Shown: piece after piece, positions 50,798-63,443 of the stretch
How the letters are laid out: every line of letters begins with the position of its first letter
Numbering within the stretch: position 1 is the first letter of the stretch
Source of the DNA: Adiantum capillus-veneris
Lineage: Eukaryota > Streptophyta > Polypodiopsida > Polypodiales > Pteridaceae
Assembly: GCA_014529385.2 (NCBI GenBank)
Contig: CM043960.1
Location: forward strand, 23,076,896 to 23,140,895
Direction of reading: 5' to 3'
Length of the DNA: 64,000 nt
Program-made: the position numbers and the translations under genes
Notes under the pieces: generated by a model
What the model was told of the DNA's origin: nothing
What the model saw: the letters and a program-made list of their open reading frames with translations, nothing else
Databases searched by the model: none

Positions 50798-53161
50798 TTA
50801 CCTTTGACAGTAGTGTAAGGGTAGATTTCGCAATCCGTAAACTTGTGACACTATTCCATGTGATATAGGAACTTGTATCTGAATTTCATACAGTTCTGGC
50901 TTATCTAGAAGTAACCACAGCCCATAAGACATGACATTAGTCGTGGCAGTGCAATCTATCTCTGCTGTAAAATTGAATTTCAGTTTCTCATGCACATCCA
51001 ATGAGAATTTAATCTTCTTGTTAGCTGCCAAGTAACTGATGTCCTCTTTGCTTTTGGTACTTGTCTTGGACTTTTGTGCCTTGGAAGCTTTGTCATCCTC
51101 TTGTATGTTGAACTTCTTTGTCATTTGACTGGTTGTAGCATGTTCCAAGTGCTTACTATCTTCTGCTGTAGCTGCTTGTTGGTGTTCATTGCTAGTTTCT
51201 GACTGTGACTCCTTGATTCTTGATTTCAGAAGCTCTTTGTCACTATTTACTTCTTCTAGCACTTGAAGGTAATTCAATGGTGACTTTTCTTCTTGGAAAT
51301 CTTCTGAAGCTTGTGTAGCAGGATGTTGAGGTTGACTCTCTTCTTCTGATGCAATGGTCGCCATGGCCTTTGGTTTCCATTGTTCCATGGGTTTTTGTAG
51401 AGTCTCTTCTCGAAAATATTCATTCATATCCTATATTGCTTGTCCTTGGTTGTCAATCTTGGACTCAGTCATTTCTTGTTCTTCTGTGCATTTTATGACT
51501 TCAGTTACATCTTCTTTTAGCTTCTCATACGCTTTGATTTGTTCAATCACCAATGAAGAGTCCACAATAGAGAATTTATTTGGTAGACGTTCAACTTCAT
51601 CCATTGATTCTATTTGCATGTCTTCCACTTGTGACGTGGCACTAAGAATTTTTGTTACCTCTGCCACCTCTTCTGGTGTTGGCTCACTATCGTCAGAATC
51701 TTGGCTTCTTTTGCTCTCGAACCTTGAACTGTGAGCTTCATCTTCATCACCTTGTGGATGCTTTGACTTGTCCTCACTGAGGTTCCTTAAACGATCTTGA
51801 ATCAGCTGATTCAATTGATTTTTTTTGAAAGCCTGATTCTCTATGATAATGTCATTGACACCCTTGACTTCAAGCAACTATGTCTTGAGCCTATCTTTTG
51901 TGCTCTGTGACAAGATCTGCTTCTTTTCCGGAGATCTTGTTGGGGATTCTTTCTTCCGTTCCCTTGTTGTCATTGTCTGAACTTTGCTTTTGGCTTGTTG
52001 CTTCTTCTTTTCCATGTAGAGCTTTGCTGGGCAGTCCTTCACTAAATGACCAATGGCACATTGGTCGTAATATGTTGTTAGCTCAACATGTGCACCCTTT
52101 GGACAAGGCAGCTCTCCATAATACTGCTGATAATGGTTTCCTGTGGTATCTAGATACAGATATGACCTCTTCTTTACATGCATGAACCTGTAGATTACGA
52201 CTAACTTAGGTGTATCCACTGGCTTTGTCTCTTTATCCTTCATCGTCTTGTCCTTGAGAAGCTGAAAATAGCTTCCATTATTGCTTGCATACAAAATCAA
52301 ATCACTATCCATGCTTTCTAGCGGTTGGAATGCTAATTCTTCCATCAGTATATGGTCTTTGACGTGGGGCTTCTGTATAGCCTTAGGGCTATGTTTTCGA
52401 GTTGATTTTGGCGAGTTCTGCACCGAGGGTGAAGATCGAACCGAATCTTTGTTTTCTGTTTCCCTGGATGGTGCTTTTGGACGGGGTCCAAGTATGTGAC
52501 TTACAGGTTGCCCACAATTACGAAACTCATCCATATTTTTCACATCGGCTATTTCATAGTGCCTATCGTATTTGTCGACCACAATGACATCTTGACCTGA
52601 CCTTTTACATTGGCCATTGTGAATTTCCAGTGGTCTCTCCTCTGGCTCGGCATCTTCCAATCCTTCTTGAAATTCTACTTGGACTCCTGAAAAGGACACT
52701 GCTTCTTGTAAAACTGGACTTCTTAATCCCGCTCTTGAAGATATAGGGTCTCTTTGTTGAGTTTGAACTCCCCCCATCCGAGAGGGTTCCATATCTGATG
52801 TTGGCATCTGTTCAATGCCTGATGATATGACTTGTTGTGCTCTGTTAAGTAGCTCTGGAGACCGAGCTAGTTCTTTTTGAAGTTGTGCTATCTTCATAGC
52901 TGGTACTTCCGGCGTATTCCCTATTTGTGCAATTTGGTGTGTTTGTGCTTTGTCTTGTGCTGGTGCGGTGCATGAGACTTGTGTCGTGGCTTTCCATGTT
53001 GTGCCTTGTTGTGTGTCATGTGGTGTGTCACTCATTTGTGTAGTGACAGCTGTAGGTGTCAATTCTTCCAGGTGCGTAGTTAGAGGTAAACCCATGACGA
53101 GATGGTATACATTACCACCTTTAGACATGTAGTCTTCTCCTCTTGAGCCAAACGTTTCTGC
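50798..53161 (-). CDS. Long gag/protease-like ORF interrupted by two amber codons
   Basis: One frame, open upstream of its Met at 53128 to at least 53161, with only two stops before its end: TAG at 51880-51878 and TAG at 51433-51431. The first part is Gln/Ser/Thr-rich. Near 52080-52000 it has a knuckle-like YYDQCAIGHLVKDC, in which the first Cys is Tyr and one residue is missing compared with CX2CX4HX4C. The middle is acidic and coiled-coil-like. Near 50950-50870 AEIDCTATTNVMSYGLWLLL resembles a retropepsin active-site loop, with Cys-Thr after the Asp. I infer a gag-protease polyprotein. The two TAG codons may be CAG mutated by cytosine deamination, or readthrough sites. The family is not known to me. 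Confidence 0.55.
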
Positions 53162-53181
53162 TGCAAAATAATGATTTTTTT

Positions 53182-53634
53182 CTACAGGAACTTCATGACT
53201 TGTGAGACAGCTCTGTAGTATCGACCGTCTTCGTCTCCATAGAGGGTTCCAATTTTTCGTTTTCCATCTTCTGCTTTGTACAGAAAACTACTTGGAGGAT
53301 ATGTGTAGATATCTGTAAGTTGATCTTTGTACAACATTTCTATCTCATTGTCAATGTATTTTCCGTGCCTCATGTAAATTGATCCGAGCCAGTCTTCCAT
53401 GAAATATGGATGTGGGTGTAGTACATTCTTCGCTGTTTCAACTTCCACATATTGAGATGTCCGAGTTTCCTCTGTATCTTTCTTTGTCTTGATGTACAAA
53501 TTTCGATTGTCATCCTCATAGCATGGCAGTCCTTTGTAGTATCCAATCAGATAGATCCAAATTTGCTCTCTTGTAATTTCTATGGATGTACTTGAAGCTT
53601 CTTCCTGACTGGTTTGATTCCTTTGAGACGCCAT
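53182..53634 (-). CDS. N-terminal ORF of the 16-kb element (gag start?)
   Basis: A 150-codon frame starting MASQRNQTSQEEASS, with an aromatic and acidic body (WIYLIGYYKGLPCYEDDNRN, EMLYKDQLTDIYTYPPSS, GTLYGDEDGRYYRAVSQV). It ends at TAG close to where the next frame, -1 or +2 relative to it, is already open, so the two may be joined by frameshifting or by one indel. First ORF after the leader, as expected for gag. I do not recognise the fold. Confidence 0.5.
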   Translation of the reverse strand: MASQRNQTSQEEASSTSIEITREQIWIYLIGYYKGLPCYEDDNRNLYIKTKKDTEETRTSQYVEVETAKNVLHPHPYFMEDWLGSIYMRHGKYIDNEIEMLYKDQLTDIYTYPPSSFLYKAEDGKRKIGTLYGDEDGRYYRAVSQVMKFL

Positions 53635-56629
53635 TGCTTTCGTCTTGACTCCCTTGTTGTACCTGTTCAGTGATAGCTCTAATTGCTTACCTCACTGCTA
53701 ATAAAAATTATTAGCACCCTTGTGTCGGTTTTTTTCGCTTGACGTTCTTCAGCTTTTGTGGATTCCCTAATCTCTAAGTTTTATGATTGGGCTTTGCTTG
53801 CACTGCTTGAACTTCTTAGCTCCCTTGAACTTCTTAGCTCCCTTGCTTGCCAGGGCTGATACTGTCTTGTCTGGCTGCTTGCTTTGCCTACAGCTTTTTA
53901 GCAGGCCTCGATCTAGTGGAAGCACTATGATAAGTTATGCAACTTACCACTATACTGCAATGACTGCTCCCTTCATAGCGATTCTTGAGTTGAGCTAACC
54001 TGCAAAAATCTTGTGTTAAAGTTCTCCAAAACTTGCGACTGTTGTTGCAAAATCAAGAGTCCTTGTGTATGGTCTTACTTCTACCAGATTTGTGTATGGA
54101 CGCTCAAATTTTACACTAGGCTGTAGTTAACTTTTACACCTTCCCGCGGGTGACCAATGGTTTTCCCAAAAGATAATTTCAATCTGCTAACTTAGCAGTC
54201 TTCAAAACCTGTGATCGTTTTCTCACAATTCTTTCGAACTATCGGTTTTAGACACTCCTGACTTCCGGATGCATTTTGAGGCATTAAACGATGTTTTTTT
54301 CAAAGCTCTAAGATCTGTAAAGTTGATCTCAGGCTACGTTTTGATATAAAAACTTTTCCGATCCGATACCGTTTGTGAAAGTTATGGCCAAAACAGTGAA
54401 ATGCAGTTTAGAATGGTCAAAATGAGTCCAAATTCAATTTTGAAAAAAGTTATGGAATCCTTGAGACACTGGGAACACCCCTGTATGATCAAAATTACAG
54501 TTGGACCCTAAAACTGGCCTAGAGACATCCTACGCGTAGGATGTCTATATGCTCAGAATTTAACAAAATTTGGTCCAGAGACTCCCCTTGAGTCCAGCAA
54601 CACAATGGTATGATCAGAATTTCATTTGGACCTAAAAATGGCCTTGAGACATCCTACGCGTAGGATGTCTTTTTGCTTAGGATGACTTGAAATTTTCACC
54701 CCAGCTTCTCCTTGTTGTGCTGATCACAGTGGTGTGCTCACATGTTGGTTTGGAGTCCTAAATCAAGCTGGAGACATCCTACGCGTAGGATGTCTAACTG
54801 CTCAGATTTTGTCCAAACTTGATCCCAAGATTCACCTAGTGCTCAACAACCCAATGGTATGCTCAAAATTGAATTTGGATGCCAATAGGTCAAGATTTGG
54901 GATGCATAAGCTTCTAGTGCACTCCAAGAATAGGATGTCTGACAATTCTTGTCTTTGCTTGGTGAATAGGCCAAACAAGGTCCAAATTCACTTTTGAAAA
55001 AAAGTTATGGATTCCTTGAGACACTTAGAACCTCCCTATATGGCCAAAGTAGAATTTTGACCACTTTATGACCCTGGAGATATCCTACACGTAGGATGTC
55101 TTTTTGCTCTGTTTCAGCTCAAACTTGCACTGTAGCTTCCCCTTGATGTCCTAAACTCACAACTATTTTTACTTTTTGATTCTAACACCTATAGGTTGGT
55201 CATATGATCAAGAATCTGTTCCAAAAGCCTGATGTTTGTTCTGATGAATTCCCAAGTCAAATCAACTCCAAATTGGACCAAATTTGCCTAGTAGGCTTAT
55301 CTAAGGCTATATGACAGCATGGTATGGTCACATGAGAATTTTGGTCTCAGAATCATGTAGTAGACATCCTACGCGTAGGATGTCTTTTTGCCCAGAATGA
55401 ACCCAAACTTGGACCAAAGATTCCCCTAGTCTTCAGCAACCCACTGGTATGCTTAGATTTGAGTTTGGATGTCAAAAGACCCCAAAACTAGCTATTCTTG
55501 CCTTTTTCAGTAAAAAATGCTAAAGTCTGTTCAATCTTCCTTTCACTGACCCAAATGAGATGAAATTTATCACATGCACTCAATACAACATTTAGAACAT
55601 GCCTTTGGAGTCATCCTATGGTTTGGTCTCAAAATTAGGCCTTGGACACAATTTGGGTAGGATGTCTGGCAATTCTCGTCTTTTGGCTTTAATTTGTCAA
55701 AATTTGGTCAAATTTCCACTTTCCAGGTGAAAATAGGGTAGAACCTACCTTCTAAACACACTAGTAACCTCAGTTTTTCCAAAAAGTGCCCAGATTACCC
55801 TGTAGACATCCTACGCGTAGGATGTTTGCTGTTTATTTTTTCAGACTAAAGCGTCCCTGATGCTTCCTTATGCTCTCAGCAAGTGCAAGTATGCTTCACA
55901 ATTGCAAAAACATGCAAAAATCACTCAATTTAAGCCTTTTCTGAAATTTTACGTTTTCTGACTCCGCCTTTTGGCTTTTGAATAGGGAAAAACACTCAAG
56001 TCAATATGTTACTAGGGTAAAACCTACCCTCTGAACCCACTGGTAACCTCAGTTTCCCCAAATTCCCTGCCAAAAGTGCCCTGGAAACATCCTACGTGTA
56101 GGATGTCTACTGTCTTAAAATGCAAATTTTTTCTGGTAGTAGTACTCCCTATGCTCTGTACAGCTCTCATCAATAATCACAAAAACTTTTGGACTTCAAA
56201 TCAGCTTCCAAACACAAGTTACCGTCTTTCCTACTTAACGTTTTTCACTTCTCTGATGAGCCTAACAACAAATAAGACATGCATAAAGTACTCTAGATCA
56301 GCAATCAAGATATCCTACTTACCCTACTCCTACTCATCAATGTGAGATGGTGATTTTGATGTCTTGGTTGCTTCCTAGCCTCACACGGACTCTCAAGTCA
56401 ACCTACCACCACATCTACCACTCCAAATCCTACTCTCTACACCACAACCTACTACTACCTAATAGTACCTAAGACGGAAGATCCAAGCTAGACACATGCT
56501 CCCTAGACTCCTCCTAAGACGTAGAGAGTCCACCACACTCTGATCCTATCTAAATGTAAAATAGTACTCTGGCAAGCCAAAGGGACCTCTATCCTCAAGG
56601 ACTAGTCTCCATCACCTACTTAGGGCCAA
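53635..56629 (-). repeat. Leader of the 16-kb element with degenerate tandem units and palindromes
   Basis: About 3 kb without genes. From 54440 to 56120 a degenerate unit recurs, about 125 bp at its tightest. Each unit has phrases such as GGTATGATCA, TTGGACC and TATGCTCA, centred on a 24-bp palindrome. The edge next to the 5' LTR reads TTGGCCCTAAGTAGGTG on the coding strand, a possible primer site for an unidentified tRNA. Confidence 0.8.
54523..56108. repeat. Seven 24-bp palindromes plus half sites
   Basis: Sites at 54523-54546, 54647-54670, 54772-54795, 55078-55101, 55362-55385, 55804-55827 and 56085-56108. Four are perfect: AGACATCCTACG followed by its exact reverse complement. Those at 55078, 55804 and 56085 have one or two changes. 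Half sites ending TAGGATGTCT lie at 54931-54940 and 55658-55667. Both LTRs carry ACGCGTAGGATGTCT (41965-41979 and 56926-56940). Start-to-start gaps are 124, 125, 306, 284, 442 and 281 bp. Confidence 0.95.
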
Positions 56630-57653
56630 TGTTGAACAGATACGCCGCGACGGACGTCAGCATAGAGAGAACTCACCTAACATATAATGTCAACTGAGGA
56701 CGAAGCTCGACCCGCAGGCGCGTGGAAGCAAGCAAAGGGATATCAAATCTACATGCCATCAGTTCTGTGAATGTGAGAGTCTCCTATGATGCTACCGCAA
56801 GCCAAAAGCCCATTAGACGTTCTCGAAACGTTACGAAACTTGAGGGATATCCTATCAACACCAATAGGCCACTCTCCCTAAGGTCCGTGACCAAAAAAAC
56901 CTACCCAATACCCTCCGTGCAGAAAACGCGTAGGATGTCTGGCCAGTTTTTGTAGGTCGACGTTTCCGAAAACTAAAGTGCCTAATGTGTAGCTCTACTC
57001 GCTCTGATCGCGTGGATATGTTGAAATGAAAAAACGGACAACAGTTACTCACCGAAACTCTAAAAGTAGCTCACGTGTGAATCTGCCAAAACACAAACGA
57101 ACGCGCGTGATGTAAGCATCAACGCGTAGCTCTCCTCGTAGGCAACACACTGCTGCTCTCCGTTTGAGATTCCGACCACCGTAGCTCCTGTAGCACACAC
57201 ACACACACTCTCTCACTCTCTCGCAGTCTCCCAACGACACAGAAGATTAGATTATTAGAAGTCTCCTTACAAAGATTTAGGTATTGGCTTAAATGCTAAG
57301 CCTTAGAAAACCTAATGTTCGATCAAAATGACCTGATTTGTCCCTAGGCTTCTATAGAGCTTAATTACAACACTGTGAGCTGGATTTGCTCATCCAACAA
57401 GCATCTGTGGCCAAAATACAATTGCCGACTTAAAATATGAAGTTCCCGTAAACATTACAAAAGTGGCCGTAATGGCTCAAGATAATAATAACGGGATATT
57501 CGATGATGTCCATGGGCTTGTATCTTCACATTACAACATCCATCTTCGTCTTCATCACTTCATCAGCATCTTTATTTGGAATCTTTAGAGAATCTTTGAG
57601 GAATGTTCATGGAATCTTTGTGGAAGCGTTGTTGAAAGGTTGACATGTCAACA
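56630..57653 (-). repeat. 5' LTR of the 16-kb element
   Basis: 1024 bp, pairing with 41625-42703. It begins TGTTGAACAGATACGCC and ends TGTCAACA on the plus strand. Confidence 0.9.
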
Positions 57654-57983
57654 CTCTCCCTCTAAGCTTAACCACTAGTGGGGCGCCACCAGTTTGGCCA
57701 CACCCCTCCATTATCCCCAGAAGACAGACTCTCTCTTTCCTACTGCTCGGCTCCACCAATATTCTCTCTCTCTGCTACTCTGCCAGTGCATCACCCGGCC
57801 CGGTGGGCGCATAAGACATTGGTGCCTTTGTCACACCCTCCGACGGGCCGCCACAGTTATTGTATATTCTCCCTCTCTCTCTTTCAAATATTCTTTATGT
57901 CTCTCCCTCTGCTCGTCCACACCCTCCCTTGGGAGCGGTCCCACAAGCCTTAGGGGGATCCACTCTCTCTCTCCTTCCATCCA

Positions 57984-58043
<60 letters not shown>

Positions 58044-58410
58044 CTCTCTCCCACCCCTATCCTCTCACCCCCCCTCACCACCTCACACTTCCCCTCTCAC
58101 TCTCCTTACCCCATGGTGGGAACCTGCCTTAGGGGGAGTCTCTCTTTTTTTGTTTTATATAATCCCTCTCCCCCCCTCTCTCGTTGACTAAGCTCACCCC
58201 CCCCGGTTCTCGGCTTCTGTTGGCCCGCCGCTCACGCTCGCCCTCGCGCAGTCTGGACCCAGGCCATGGTGAGCGCCGATTGAAGCCCCATCACCGACCC
58301 CCTATCCTCCCCCTCCCCCCCCCCCCCCCCCCCCCTGCCCCCCCTCCCCCCTTTCCCACACCCTCTCCCTCTCACCCACGCTGTGCGCACTCTGCAGGTA
58401 GCCCCACTCG

Positions 58411-58490
<80 letters not shown>

Positions 58491-58655
58491 GCCAGCACAC
58501 CTGCTTACACGCACACACGCAGGCGTCGCTTATCCGCTTTCACAACACTCACACAAACACACACGCGCACACACTCTCACTCACACACACACACACACAC
58601 ACACCCTCTCTCCCCTCCGCCTCTGCGTTGAAATAGTTTCGAAAAAAACAAAAAA
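57654..58655 (+). repeat. Remainder of the split 3' LTR of the short plus-strand element
   Basis: Resumes the LTR broken at 41624, with CTCTAAGCTTAACCACTAG and ATCACCCGGCCCGGTGGGCG shared with 39510-39680 and CCTCCGCCTCTGCGTTGAAA shared with 39855-39875. It carries extra CT- and C-rich tracts (57987-58039, 58315-58335, 58415-58486) that the left LTR lacks. Confidence 0.7.
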
Positions 58656-61600
58656 TATATATATACATAGTGGAATGCTACAAGATCTATCTTGTATCTT
58701 TTTGTATATATAAATATATTTTCTATAATTTACATATACATATCTAAGTATAATAATAAGCTTTCTATCTCATCATATTATTTATCTCAAGGGTAGCATA
58801 TTCTTACTTTACCGTTAGAAAGTACTATGGAAAAAAGTGTCAATAACTTCGCCTCTTTAACCTGGAGCAAAAAGCATTGTTTCTTTCTTTCTACTATCTC
58901 ATTATCATCTTACACCCTAGCTATCCTATATCTACGATAACTTTCAATATATATATATATATATATAAAATATATTTTTCATTTATTTCTTTTTAGTAGC
59001 TACTAGGAAGGAATCAAATCCTAGTGGGACGCTACCTTGCATGATTTTCGAAGATGCACTCATTTTTATGTATTATTAAAAGGATGCTTACAAACCTTTG
59101 TCAAGGAGCAATGTCATGCTTTCATATTGCATGAGGTGTCCATTGGAATTAAGTGGAAGTTTAAGCTGAGGGGACCACAAAAAGACTTTGCTACCAAAAA
59201 GATACCCTATTTTAGTGAATTTTTTACACAAGGTTCTAATCCAAATTGGAAATATTACATAAAATGAGAGTCGTACCTCATGAGTTGATTTTTTTGCCCC
59301 TATTTTTTTTTCTTTATTTGGACCCACGGTTGAGGAGATGTGATCAAAATGGTGGACCTCAGTCCGCCCACATCATGCAGGGACAACTCATTTCAAACTT
59401 TGTCAGTTCCTGTTCACACTGGCTCTTCTCTTTCTTGTGTAACCTTTGCGGGTTCCTTTCACCTATAAAAGAGGACCTCTTCTTCCTTGAAAACCATTCA
59501 AGAGGGAGTGATAGAATTCATGCCAAATTAGTCTTTAGCCCTACACTTGCCTTTGAGGAAGGCTAGCTAAACTTAAAAGCATTCTTGCAAACATCAACTC
59601 TATTCAATCAAGGCGGAAGTCTTCTGTCTCTTGTCATCTTCATCAAATTGGCCTCCTATCTCTATCTCTCTTGTGTCCTAATTGTTTCTCTTGAAGGCAT
59701 TCAAACAACAACGCTCTATCAACATTCTTCTTGTGAAGAAATAGCACAAGGTACATCTCTCCCCGCTACAAGTACATCTCTCCCCGAAGTGTCCTTATTA
59801 CCTACGCGTAAGAATAGGGCTTGGGAGGGAAACTTCTCTTCTCTTCACTTCTCTCATATCTACATTTTGCATATACTAGAGTTATCCTACATGAATAATC
59901 CACATGATGTGAATTTCTATCACTTCCACTCTATGGGATCTATTGCAATTAATGTATGGATTAACTGTAAAATACACTTTCAACAATGTATAGTGTTTCT
60001 CTTTGGCTCAGAAAGGCAGTCATTGTATGGCTGACAAACCCTACTACAAATGCTCCCGTTGTAGATGCTAAGTTAGGCCTCAATACTAGTAGGTCATAGA
60101 TGAGATTCCGAAACACTGATGAAATCTATGTAAACTTGGTTGTACTAGCATCAGTTTTATCTACATACACCACATCATCAAGCTACTCATCACATATGGA
60201 TGTATCTTTACAAACACTGGGATGGCTATGTTATTCTCATTGATAGGAAAAACTACGTGTCATGCAATCAACTCATCAACCTCTAGCATGAGTATATCAA
60301 AAGAGCTCCATGTCGTCCATCTGTGTATGTATCTCTAGCAAGGAGACATGCTCTACCTCTATCTGATGACACATGTCATCTCTCACTAGATCACTAACTC
60401 TCTATCTCTTTCTCAGCAAAGATACTAACATGTCCTACATAGCTAAAAGCTCTATCTCATGAGCATGGTGGAGCTCACTAGCAAAGGGAACACATCTCAT
60501 CTCTCACTCATCACATGCAAGCAAAAAAACCAAGACTATTACATCTCGTACCTCAGATACATGCATAAGATATACCAAGCCACTCCAGGCTCCCCTAGCA
60601 ATCACTAGTGATCTGCAATGCATCTGAAAAGATTTCTCTCTATATAGTATCTCACGTCCACAATCTACTAGTTGTCTCATTGAGGTTAAACTCTATCTCA
60701 GCTAAAGAACATAGTGACATATCTCAAAGTGCATATGATGCACCATTAGTAGGAAACGACAAGAATACATGCTCCTGCAATGTCAAACGCCAAACCACCG
60801 GCCAAGTGCACACCACCAAAGCTCCCACTACAAAAAGTGCTAAATAACTCACGATGTGGTGTGATGTGGAAAACTGCATCCTCATCTAGCAACCAATGGG
60901 AAGTAGTGCCCCCTCTCAAAGACATCTAAGTAACAAGAATGCTAGAGGTAAACATGACATCATTGTCATTGGCATATTGAGCCACCTCTCTAGTATCTGT
61001 CAAAACCATCTTTGCATCTTGTATACATCGTTGCCGCTGCCTCATACGTCAAAAGCAACAATGTCTAGTATACCTTGCATGACCACATTGCCAACAATGC
61101 AAGTATCGGCAAGAACGAGATCTCCGTCTCTCATGAGTCATGTCTGCAGACTAAAACATCGCACATATTTGCTAAATGGATGTCAAGAAATCAAAACTAT
61201 GGCGAAAAATCTTGAGAGAAATATGAGCAAAGTCGCAACCATAAACCATGCCAAAATGGCGACCACTATCTCAATCCAATGCTCACAAATGCAAAAATGT
61301 AGCTCTTCCAAAGCAATGTACACTAGCAGTGCCAAAGACTTGACGCATATTTGTGGGATAAACAACTTTGAAAAGAGCTTAAAACGCATAACCATATGCA
61401 TGAATAGAGAGCAAACACGATGCTCAATACTCATTCCATAGAACTACATACACAATCTGACAACTCCAAGGAACTTGTACCTGTAACCTGTAGAACTTGT
61501 GACTATCTATAACAACGAGCATACTCAAATATCCCTACTACAAGAGTGGGTACAAAAACACCAATCTCTATCCGAAACTGACAAAACCTATCAAAGTGAG

Positions 61601-62160
61601 AGTCAAAACTTGATCATTGTCAAAGTGGAATTAAATATCGACTGTTAAAGCATCGGAGAGTAAGTTGTAGATACGTAAAAAGCATGGCAAGAATCTGGGG
61701 AAAAACGACACAGTTTCTCTTGAAAATTTAAAAAAATCTCACTAAAATTGTATAGAGTATAAAGAGACACTCAGTGTCTTAGTAGCAAATCCACATATGG
61801 AATACCTAAACTGCTAGAATCATGTCAATGTAACTCACTCTTGAACGAACGGTTCTATGGATAATTGTACCTGTCAAAAATCCATGTAAACCTATGAATC
61901 TATCACTTGTGAGTTGTATCTAGTTCACTCTATATCCACATATGCATACATAGCAAAAATTGAAAAAAACCATGCTAGAAATACTATTTGAACTAACCAC
62001 ACTGTCATACATGAACACATAACATATGCATCATAATCCGCACTAGAAAAAAATGCATCCTATGAGCAGAAAACCTTAGCCAGAATGTCCATCATCGATT
62101 GAAAAAGCGCACACACTAAGATCACAAGCCGGAGCCACTCTGGAAAAATCATCAAAGCCA
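58656..62160. other. No gene recognised; one TATA-type box
   Basis: AT-rich DNA, then CT/CA-rich DNA with only short frames. TATAAAAG at 59464-59471, followed by AGGACCTCTTCTTCC and then a CT-rich leader-like stretch, resembles the promoter region of a plant LTR or gene, but no partner LTR or clear ORF follows. The 181-codon plus frame at 60896-61441 has no recognisable domain and may be chance. Confidence 0.4.
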
Positions 62161-62683
62161 TATGTGTCATGGATGTGTTATGTCAAAGGAGGAAATCTAG
62201 TCGATGTTGAGGGGGTCACTGAGCAGATTATGTCGGAGCCAAGCCGCTCCGAATCTGTGATAGAGGAGAGACAATGCCACTCCCTCTTGATCCAAGTTCG
62301 TGGTAAGCCGAGATGCAAGGCGATGCCATTGATGGCAAGGCTATGCGTCCTGAGGAAAGCCGAACTGCTCTCTTTTGCATTCATTATGTAGAAGCTGAGA
62401 AGAAGATATCAATGGCCGTTTTTCACCGCCAGACAGAAGCTTGCCAAGAATCCAAACATCCAATGCCGATGTCAAAGGTATCTAGGGAGGTTGAGGCCGA
62501 GATGGTGCCAAAAAAATGAGGCTATGCCAAAGGAGATCCAAGTTGCTCGCTCTCGCTCTTACTATGTCAAAAACATTTCAACTGCAAAAATTCAGCTTGA
62601 GGTCGATGTCGCTGCCAAGGTCCATGTTGTCGTTGAGGTCTATGTCAAAATCAAAGAAGCCGATGTCGAAGCTCAAAACTTGG

Positions 62684-62748
<65 letters not shown>

Positions 62749-63040
62749 TGTGTGTGTGTGCATGCTACAAACTATACACTCATCTTGCCACACCTCCTTG
62801 CAAATTCTAAACCCAACACACAAGAAATTGTGTGTGTGTGTGTGTGTGTGTGCGCGCGCATGCGCGTGCATGTGTGTGTGTTATACACACACTTGTAAGA
62901 AAAAGGTGCTTCTAGCATGTGCTCATGAAACTGATAATAAATGATCACAGCATACCTTAATTCTGTTGGAAATGAGGCTACCCAAGCTATAAAGGCATAC
63001 ACTTGTGCTGGTCCTGATGAAAATTGAAAGAACTTTGGTA
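62160..63040. repeat. Low-complexity region with (GT)n
   Basis: A GA-rich stretch with loosely repeated GTCGATGT/GAGGTC phrases (62190-62680), a (GT)n tract at about 62686-62761 and a second at about 62829-62852. The Cys-Val frames are repeat translations. Confidence 0.7.
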
Positions 63041-63443
63041 AATTTTGGAATACGTACCACAAAAATTGTTCAAACCAAATGATAGAAGAGGAACATTTGG
63101 AATTTGCATCAACCCTTTTGCATTGACATTTGAGGAAGGGTCTATAAGAATTCCAATAGTTTCTCAGAAATCATTTTTGATCCTTTGCCCTGTCCATAAG
63201 AGAAAGTCCCTTGGTGTGACCAATGATTGAGGAATTTGAACATTTTTTACCATCCACATCGGATAATTTGACCTGCTTCAGCTCAAAGAGAACATCTTGT
63301 GATAAAAGATGTTTGGAATGTAATGCAAGGGTTTTACATTATTCTACAATGTTAGTGGGTATGCTACAAAGCAATCCTAGAGAGGAAATTGTAAAAGGTG
63401 CTCGATGGTTCAATATTTCATAATCCCAGAGCTTGTGTTCAAG

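Noticed and set aside
49962-53634. Endogenous pararetrovirus (caulimovirid) origin for the 16-kb element
   Set aside because: It has true LTRs with matching ends and a PPT, and no movement-protein or RT motif was seen; an LTR retroelement fits better.
54523-56108. Palindromes considered as a CRISPR array or rho-independent terminators
   Set aside because: Spacing is irregular, the sequences between are themselves related, and the context is a eukaryotic retroelement.
60896-61441. 181-codon plus-strand ORF as a gene
   Set aside because: Composition is Ser/Thr/Met/Lys-rich without motifs, it lies in AT-rich non-coding-looking DNA, and there is no supporting context.
62491-62944. Cys-Val repeat frames
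   Set aside because: Translation of the (GT)n tracts.
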